The notes under the pieces were generated by a model. It made no database searches. It saw only the letters and a program-made list of their open reading frames with translations, and was not told the origin of the DNA. Positions 6,437 to 10,813 of a stretch of DNA of 10,813 nt are shown here, piece after piece. Source of the stretch: RPQK01 sp041946865 (GTDB lineage: Bacteria > Acidobacteriota > UBA6911 > RPQK01). The first letter of the stretch is position 1, and each line of letters starts with the position of its first letter. Location: positions 1 through 10,813 of the forward strand of contig JBHGBF010000197.1 in the NCBI GenBank assembly GCA_041946865.1. The letters run 5' to 3'. A program made the translations under genes and the position numbers.

Positions 6437-7557
6437 GCCAGGCCTGCTTTCGCAAGAATCGTATCCGGGGAGATGAGCGTTGTGTCCATCTGGTTCACGC
6501 CGACGATCTGGACCTGCCGGCGGGCCAAACGCTCGATCTCCAGGATGTACTGCCCCATGTTCATCTCCGGGACGATCACTTTTTTGATATTTCGGAGCGC
6601 GTCCCGTATCGCTTTTTCAGGAACCGGAAAGAGGGTCTGCAAGGTCAGCACAGAGACCTTCTTCCCGGTTTGACGGGCCTTCTCGGCCGCCACCCTGGCC
6701 GATCGGGATATGATGCCGTAGCTGAGGATGAGGATGTCGGCGCCCTCCTGGAAATCCTCCTTGTAAAGGGCGATATCGTCTGTTGCCGCGTCGATCTTCG
6801 CTTTGTAATGATCGATCATCTCCTGGATAACCGGAGGGGTGGCCGTGAGGTAAGCGTCCTTGTCATGCGTCGAGGTGGTGTAGCGGGCGATATTTGGTCC
6901 CCCGAAGTCCGAAATGGGCGGCACATCGGCCAGGTTCTCGAAATAGTGAGGCCGGTATTCGGTGACCCGGCCGACTCGGGCGCGATCCACCCTCGGAGGA
7001 AGCTCGATCTCGTTTAAATCAACCGACTCCCTGGTCACACCGATCTCTTTGTTTGTGAGCAGGAAAACCGGCGTGCGGTATTTCTCGGCGTAATTGAACG
7101 CCCGGTAGGTGAGCTCATACGCTTCGCCGACTGATGCCGGGCTCAGCGCGATCAGCGGCAGGCCGCCCGAGGTAACCCAACGGGTGAACTGGATGTCGCC
7201 TTCCGCGCCTTTTGTGGCGGAGCCGGTGGCCGGACCCTGGCGTTGCACATTGACGATCACCAGCGGGGTCTCTCCCATCACGGCCAAGCCGATGTTCTCG
7301 CTGTAGAGGCTGATGCCGGGCCCGCTAGTCGCCGTGAGAGCCTTTCTGCCGGCCATTGCCGCGCCAATGCAGAGTCCCATCGACGCGATTTCATCCTCGG
7401 CCTGTATGCCTATGCCGCCGTTTAGCGGCAGCCAGTCGAGCATGTAGTGCAGAATCGAAGACGAGGGGGTTATCGGATATCCGGCAAAGAAATTACAGCC
7501 AGCCTTTATCGCGCCTCGCGCAATCGCCTCATTGCCTTCCAAAAATTCTTTTCCCAT
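6433..7557 (-). CDS. korA: 2-oxoacid:ferredoxin oxidoreductase, alpha subunit
   Basis: This is the catalytic alpha subunit (374 residues, normal for a stand-alone KorA/VorB) of the complex formed with the downstream beta-gamma fusion. Typical motifs are GNEAIARGAIKAG at 8-20, the substrate-side loop GYPITPSS at 26-33, AEDEIASMG at 53-61, TSGPG at 77-81 and QRQGPATG at 105-112. The N-terminal pyrimidine-binding domain covers about 1-235. The second domain (about 270-374) contains ILILSYGIISRSAR and VIVPEMNMGQ, as in KorA. Unlike two-subunit KorA proteins it has no N-terminal gamma domain; gamma sits on the partner instead. The ATG at 7557 lies 27 bases after the radical SAM stop codon with no clear ribosome-binding site, which suggests coupled or inefficient initiation. 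The substrate is undetermined, with 2-oxoglutarate a reasonable first guess. In reverse, such enzymes can fix CO2. Confidence 0.93.
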   Translation of the reverse strand: MGKEFLEGNEAIARGAIKAGCNFFAGYPITPSSSILHYMLDWLPLNGGIGIQAEDEIASMGLCIGAAMAGRKALTATSGPGISLYSENIGLAVMGETPLVIVNVQRQGPATGSATKGAEGDIQFTRWVTSGGLPLIALSPASVGEAYELTYRAFNYAEKYRTPVFLLTNKEIGVTRESVDLNEIELPPRVDRARVGRVTEYRPHYFENLADVPPISDFGGPNIARYTTSTHDKDAYLTATPPVIQEMIDHYKAKIDAATDDIALYKEDFQEGADILILSYGIISRSARVAAEKARQTGKKVSVLTLQTLFPVPEKAIRDALRNIKKVIVPEMNMGQYILEIERLARRQVQIVGVNQMDTTLISPDTILAKAGLA

Positions 7558-7584
7558 GTGACTGCCGAGCCGCGGAAAGCGCGT

Positions 7585-9018
7585 TTAGACACGCTGCTGG
7601 ATCACCTCGTTCCAGGCTTTCTGATTGTAGACGCAGCCGGGGTCGGGCGCCCGGAAGTCGCCGAAGTAGTTATAGGCTCTCGCTCGACAGCCCCCGCACT
7701 GGAAGCGGGACGTGCAGATCCGGCAGTGACCGGTCCTGTCCGACCGATCGGAAAGCGCCACAAACTCCGGGCTCCTGCGCCAAATGTCCATGAGGCTTTC
7801 CTGGCGCAAGTCGCCAACGACAAGAGGCATGAAGACGCAGGGTGTGACCTTTCCATCAGGCTGAATCGCGCAGTAACTCCGGCCGGCGCCGCATCCTCCA
7901 ATGTATTGAGTGTAGATAGCAATGTCCTTGGATCGGCCGGCGCCGCCGTGTCCCACCATGACCGGATCTGTCACGGTCTGGTACTTTTCGAGACAGAGAC
8001 GCCCGAACTGAGGCGCCGTGCACATGATCCCGATCCGGTCCGCCTTGAGGTAATCGTAAAGCTTCTCGAGAACCGTCTCGCGCTGGTCGGGTGTCAGGTC
8101 TTCAGTTGCGATGGCCCGGCCCCGGCCGGTCGGTATGAAATTGAAGGCGTTGAAGTTATGCGCCCCGAGGTCCTCTGCGAACTTCACCAGATCGCATACT
8201 TCGTCATGGTTCATCTGGGTTATAGTGGAGGCGACGGAAACACGGTAGTTACGGCCATTGGATTGGGCGACGGCGTTTTTGATGCCCTGGACCGTTCTGT
8301 TCCAGGCGCCCTCCCCCCGAAAGCGGTCGTGTTTGCCGGGATCGACGCTGTCCAGGCTGATCTCGATAATCTTGACTCCCGCTTCACGCAATCGGCCCAC
8401 GTTCGTCTCTGTCAGCAGGGTCCCGTTGGTCGCCACGGTGACATGAAGGCCCCGTCTGGCGGCGTGCCGGCAGGTCTCCCAGAAGCACTTCGACATCAGC
8501 GGTTCTCCGCCGGCGAAAGCCAGCATGCTGACGTAGTTGTCGGCCATCTCATCGACCACCCGCAACTGCTCATCCTGGTTTAATTCATTGGGCAGTCTTC
8601 CCCGAGCATCCTGATAACAGTGACTGCAGCAAAGGTTGCAGGCTTGAGTGATATTCCAGACCACGATAACCGGGGCAACAAAACGTTGGGGCTTCTTCAG
8701 ACCAAACTGAGCGATGGAGGCTGCTGTGTTGATCAACGTTCGCGCCGTCGGCGGGTGGCCGAACACCCTGTTTCGAAGGACCTGCCTGTCGGTCCCCGAC
8801 ATTCTCGCAAAAGCGTCGATAATTCGATGGGGGACGAAGTAGCGCAGCTTATCCGCCAGTGGAGCATTTTCTTTATAGTAAGTCTGGAAGACTCGCTCGA
8901 GGCCGCAACCGTTTTTTCCGTTCGACACTGTCAACGAACGCAGAAGCAGGCGTGTCAGCTGAGACCCCAGAATCTGTTCGTAGCGAGAGGGAGGAGAATT
9001 TTGATTCTTCTGATCCAC
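7585..9018 (-). CDS. Radical SAM protein with SPASM-type C-terminus, first gene of the kor operon
   Basis: This is a 477-residue radical SAM enzyme. The S-adenosylmethionine-binding 4Fe-4S cluster is held by Cys127, Cys131 and Cys134 (CNLCCSHC, the CX3CX2C motif). GGEP at 170-173 and the TNGT/ISLD strands at about 197-223 complete the TIM-barrel core (about 115-310). The C-terminus has further cysteines at 376, 383, 394, 432, 435, 441, 444 and 462, fitting a SPASM domain with auxiliary Fe-S clusters. An alpha-helical N-terminal extension of about 110 residues precedes the barrel. The layout (VVWNITQACNLCC...YQDA, FNFIPTGRGR, GGCGAGRSYCAI, CGGCRARAYNYFGD) resembles, from memory, a family common in archaea and anaerobic bacteria with no settled function. 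SPASM enzymes often modify peptides or build cofactors, but no peptide substrate gene is visible. The start is GTG and its ribosome-binding site is weak. A near-consensus promoter lies about 115 bases upstream. Confidence 0.9.
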   Translation of the reverse strand: MDQKNQNSPPSRYEQILGSQLTRLLLRSLTVSNGKNGCGLERVFQTYYKENAPLADKLRYFVPHRIIDAFARMSGTDRQVLRNRVFGHPPTARTLINTAASIAQFGLKKPQRFVAPVIVVWNITQACNLCCSHCYQDARGRLPNELNQDEQLRVVDEMADNYVSMLAFAGGEPLMSKCFWETCRHAARRGLHVTVATNGTLLTETNVGRLREAGVKIIEISLDSVDPGKHDRFRGEGAWNRTVQGIKNAVAQSNGRNYRVSVASTITQMNHDEVCDLVKFAEDLGAHNFNAFNFIPTGRGRAIATEDLTPDQRETVLEKLYDYLKADRIGIMCTAPQFGRLCLEKYQTVTDPVMVGHGGAGRSKDIAIYTQYIGGCGAGRSYCAIQPDGKVTPCVFMPLVVGDLRQESLMDIWRRSPEFVALSDRSDRTGHCRICTSRFQCGGCRARAYNYFGDFRAPDPGCVYNQKAWNEVIQQRV

Positions 9019-9133
9019 GTCGATTGACCCCGTTTCGACTCCTGACCCAACAGTGACGTTCCGGCAGGGGCATTACGCGATCCCGCAATCCGCTCCGCCG
9101 GGTCCCTCCATTGCCCCGTCGGCTGCCTTTGTT

Positions 9134-9161
9134 ATTAAAATCATCCGCCCAGACTTGTCAA
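9134..9161 (-). promoter_or_regulatory. Sigma70-type promoter of the radical SAM-kor operon
   Basis: On the minus strand a perfect -35 box TTGACA (9161-9156) is followed after 16 bases by TTTAAT (9139-9134), five of six matches to the -10 consensus, within an AT-rich island in GC-rich DNA. Transcription should begin near 9127, giving a leader of about 108 bases before the GTG at 9018. This is the strongest promoter match I found in the window. Confidence 0.6.
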
Positions 9162-9211
9162 GCAGGCGGACGGCGGTGGCCTCACAAATGCTTAGACAGA
9201 GACGTGATCGT

Positions 9212-9222
9212 CATGTTACATG
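9212..9222. promoter_or_regulatory. Small palindrome just upstream of the Gfo/Idh/MocA gene
   Basis: CATGTTACATG is a perfect 5-base inverted repeat around a single T. It ends six bases before the ATG at 9229, and imperfect ATC/GAT flanks extend it. The region between the divergent genes could hold an operator, but a site this short can arise by chance. No convincing promoter for the rightward gene was found. Confidence 0.25.
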
Positions 9223-9228
9223 TGATGC

Positions 9229-10566
9229 ATGCTGAGAGAGTTCGCCCAGCTTTCACGTCGTCAATTCCTGGAAACATCTGTCGGTCTGGCCGCGGCTTCT
9301 TCGCTCCCGGCCTGGTATCTGGAGGAGGTCCTGGCACAGGCCAATGGCTCGCAGACGTTCGCCAAAGCTCCGAGCGACCAGCTTCGCGTCGCGCTGGTCG
9401 GGTGTGGAGGCATGGGAACCGCCGATGCCAAGAACGCCTCACGCCTGGCCAGGATCGTTGCCGTTTGTGATGTCGACGCCCGGCATCTGGAGCGCGCTCG
9501 GCAGACGTTCCCGGGCGCTGACGGGTATTCGGATTTCCGAAAAGTCATGGAACGCAAGGACATCGACGCCGTCATCTGCGCGACCGTCGATCACTGGCAC
9601 ACACTTGTCTCCATCGCAGCCCTGCGGTCCGGCAAGGACGTGTATTGTGAAAAGCCGCTTACGCTGACGATCGAAGAGGGGAAAAGGCTTGTTGAGGCCC
9701 AGAAGGAGACGGGACGAATCCTCCAGACCGGCACCCAGCAGCGCAGCAGCTCGCATTTTCGCCTCGCGGTGGACCTGATCAGGAATGGCCGGATCGGGAA
9801 GGTCCAGCGCGCCGAGGTCTGGCTGCCGGCCGGCTTGCGGGGAGGACCGTTCCCGGCGGGACCTGTCCCTGAGGGGTTTGATTTCGACTTCTGGCTGGGA
9901 CAGACACCAAAAGTCGAATACGTGAAGGAGCGGACTCATTTCTCCTTCCGTTACTGGTGGGAGTACTCGGGCGGAACTATTACCGACTGGGGCGCCCACC
10001 ACAACGACATCGTGCTCTGGGCCCTCGAGATGGACGATTCAGGCCCTGTGAGCGCGGAAGGAAGACCGCTCGTCGACATGATTCCCGGCGGATACACGGC
10101 CTCGAGCGAGTACGAAATCGCTTTCACCTATCCAAACGGCGTCGTCCACGAGTGCCGGAGCACGACCGCGAGGGAATGGAACGGGGCGGTTAAAGACCCC
10201 AACGGACAACTGCACGGCGTCAAGTTCATCGGTTCAGAGGGTTGGATCTGGGTGACTCGGGGCGAGATCAGGGCCAGCGAGCGGTCCCTGCTGACTGAAA
10301 GACTCCCCGACTCGGCCAAACGCGTTTACTTCAGCAATGACCACATGGACAACTTCCTGGAATGCGTGAAATCCCGAAAGCCGCCCGTTTGCCCGGCCAG
10401 TGTAGGACACCGATCCGCCACAGTTGCCCACCTGGGCGCGACCGCAGTTCGGCTGGGGCGAAAGCTCCAGTGGGATCCCGTCAAGGAAGACTACGTCAAC
10501 GACGCCGAGGCGAGCAGCTGGGTCAGCCGCCCGATGCGAAAGCCCTACGACTACTCGATGATCTGA
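9229..10566 (+). CDS. Tat-exported Gfo/Idh/MocA family oxidoreductase
   Basis: This predicted NAD(P)-dependent oxidoreductase of 445 residues probably acts on a sugar or sugar derivative. Residues 1-36 form a twin-arginine signal: SRRQFLET at 9-16, then an alanine-rich hydrophobic stretch ending near VLAQA, so the enzyme is probably exported folded with its cofactor bound. The Rossmann domain (about 51-170) has the dinucleotide motif GCGGMG at 58-63, Asp81 at the end of the second strand and the family motif EKP at 141-143. The C-terminal domain contains TDWGAHHND at 252-260, with likely catalytic and substrate residues around Asp253 and His257. It ends in the HRSATVAHLGATAVRLGRK and RPMRKPY segments seen in the large Planctomycetota/Verrucomicrobiota branch. 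The ATG has no clear ribosome-binding site, but starting here keeps a complete Tat signal. It is transcribed divergently from the radical SAM operon with 210 bases between. The specific substrate is unknown, and such genes are highly multiplied in these phyla. Confidence 0.93.
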   Translation: MLREFAQLSRRQFLETSVGLAAASSLPAWYLEEVLAQANGSQTFAKAPSDQLRVALVGCGGMGTADAKNASRLARIVAVCDVDARHLERARQTFPGADGYSDFRKVMERKDIDAVICATVDHWHTLVSIAALRSGKDVYCEKPLTLTIEEGKRLVEAQKETGRILQTGTQQRSSSHFRLAVDLIRNGRIGKVQRAEVWLPAGLRGGPFPAGPVPEGFDFDFWLGQTPKVEYVKERTHFSFRYWWEYSGGTITDWGAHHNDIVLWALEMDDSGPVSAEGRPLVDMIPGGYTASSEYEIAFTYPNGVVHECRSTTAREWNGAVKDPNGQLHGVKFIGSEGWIWVTRGEIRASERSLLTERLPDSAKRVYFSNDHMDNFLECVKSRKPPVCPASVGHRSATVAHLGATAVRLGRKLQWDPVKEDYVNDAEASSWVSRPMRKPYDYSMI

Positions 10567-10630
10567 GCTCTGCGACGGCGTGGAGAAACGCGACCGGCCT
10601 CCAAGGCTGCACTCTATACAGATTTCGAAA

Positions 10631-10664
10631 CCGCCTAACGGTAACCCGCAGCCAACCGCGGCGG
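10631..10664 (+). other. Hairpin downstream of the Gfo/Idh/MocA gene
   Basis: CCGCC (10631-10635) pairs with GGCGG (10660-10664), and inside it CGGT (10639-10642) pairs with ACCG (10655-10658) around a 12-base loop. It starts 65 bases after the stop codon and is not followed by a T run. It may stabilise or end the transcript. The loop begins within GGTAACCC, which also occurs in the two end repeats. Confidence 0.3.
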
Positions 10665-10727
10665 AGGCTAGAACGCGTTACAGAGGCGCCAGGACCAGAA
10701 CAAAAATGCCCCAAAACACGGTAGGGA

Positions 10728-10744
10728 GGTAACCCCTCAGTTTT
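10728..10744 (-). repeat. Right copy of 17-base inverted repeat
   Basis: GGTAACCCCTCAGTTTT is the exact reverse complement of positions 44-60. Here two further T bases follow, making a run of six. With the weak GAGG/CCTC stem at 10726-10738 it could act as a poor intrinsic terminator for rightward transcription. CGAGCCTCGAA at 10790-10800 is the counterpart (one mismatch, inverted) of the TTCGAGCCTCG block beside the left copy, but the spacing differs: 45 bases here against 7 on the left. Confidence 0.75.
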
Positions 10745-10813
10745 TTATTCGGACTGTGGCAGCAACGAGGAGAGAGGCCGGAGCTTTACCGAGCCTCGAA
10801 GGCGATGGCGCAC

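Noticed and set aside
5408..6673. Long plus-strand reading frame (421 codons) opposite the korB/C fusion
   Set aside because: The minus strand encodes an intact enzyme with all its motifs. The antisense translation resembles no family and is a by-product of high GC codon use.
7447..8583. Long plus-strand reading frame (378 codons) opposite the radical SAM gene
   Set aside because: It lies entirely antisense to korA and the radical SAM gene, has no ribosome-binding site and shows no recognisable domain.
9053..9235. Possible small peptide substrate for the radical SAM enzyme (60 codons, plus strand, ending in Cys)
   Set aside because: It has no ribosome-binding site, lies on the opposite strand from the enzyme, overlaps the next gene's start and shows no leader/core pattern.
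44..10744. Transposon bounded by the 17-base inverted repeats
   Set aside because: No transposase, integrase or target-site duplication is visible, and the genes inside form ordinary chromosomal operons. It is kept only as a repeat observation.
1..10813. kaiA, a response regulator, a ferredoxin delta subunit, tRNA/rRNA genes or a CRISPR array
   Set aside because: I looked for each on both strands and saw no supporting motif or repeat pattern.

Overview
The window looks like chromosomal DNA from an uncultured, GC-rich bacterium that is at least partly anaerobic. A twin-arginine (Tat) signal on a Gfo/Idh/MocA oxidoreductase, a non-cyanobacterial kai operon and a ferredoxin-linked 2-oxoacid oxidoreductase together suggest the Planctomycetota or a neighbouring phylum (Hydrogenedentota, Acidobacteriota or similar). 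This placement is an inference from gene content, not from a marker gene. Seven confident genes fill most of the window, and no gap between them exceeds about 260 bases.

Left half (about 80-4872, + strand): a tightly packed four-gene kai operon, kaiC - kaiB1 - kaiB2 - histidine kinase. The first two junctions are 4-base ATGA stop/start overlaps and the third is an 11-base overlap, so translation is probably coupled throughout. KaiC has both ATPase domains with intact Walker and catalytic-glutamate motifs and a Ser-Ser pair at the phosphorylation site. A C-terminal coiled coil replaces the cyanobacterial KaiA-binding tail. No kaiA is present. This matches the KaiA-independent, hourglass-like KaiBC type known from Rhodobacter sphaeroides. 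The kinase (PAS-PAS-GAF-HisKA_3-HATPase) is the likely output, but no response regulator is in view. A plausible sigma70-like promoter and a structured 5' leader precede kaiC.

Right-centre (5111-9018, - strand, convergent with the kai operon): a three-gene operon transcribed radical SAM/SPASM protein - korA - korB/C fusion. KorA and the fused beta-gamma subunit should form a thiamine-diphosphate, 4Fe-4S 2-oxoacid:ferredoxin oxidoreductase. The usual small ferredoxin-like delta subunit is missing, and a radical SAM gene stands first in the operon. A near-consensus promoter (TTGACA, 16 bases, TTTAAT) lies upstream.

Right end (9229-10566, + strand, divergent from the radical SAM operon): a Tat-exported Gfo/Idh/MocA family oxidoreductase.

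Both ends carry the same 17-base sequence in inverted orientation (44-60 and 10728-10744), each accompanied by a copy of a near-palindromic TTCGAG(C/G)CTCG block. These bracket the whole locus. They may be dispersed intergenic repeats at which an assembly broke, or ends of a larger element; no transposase or integrase is visible.
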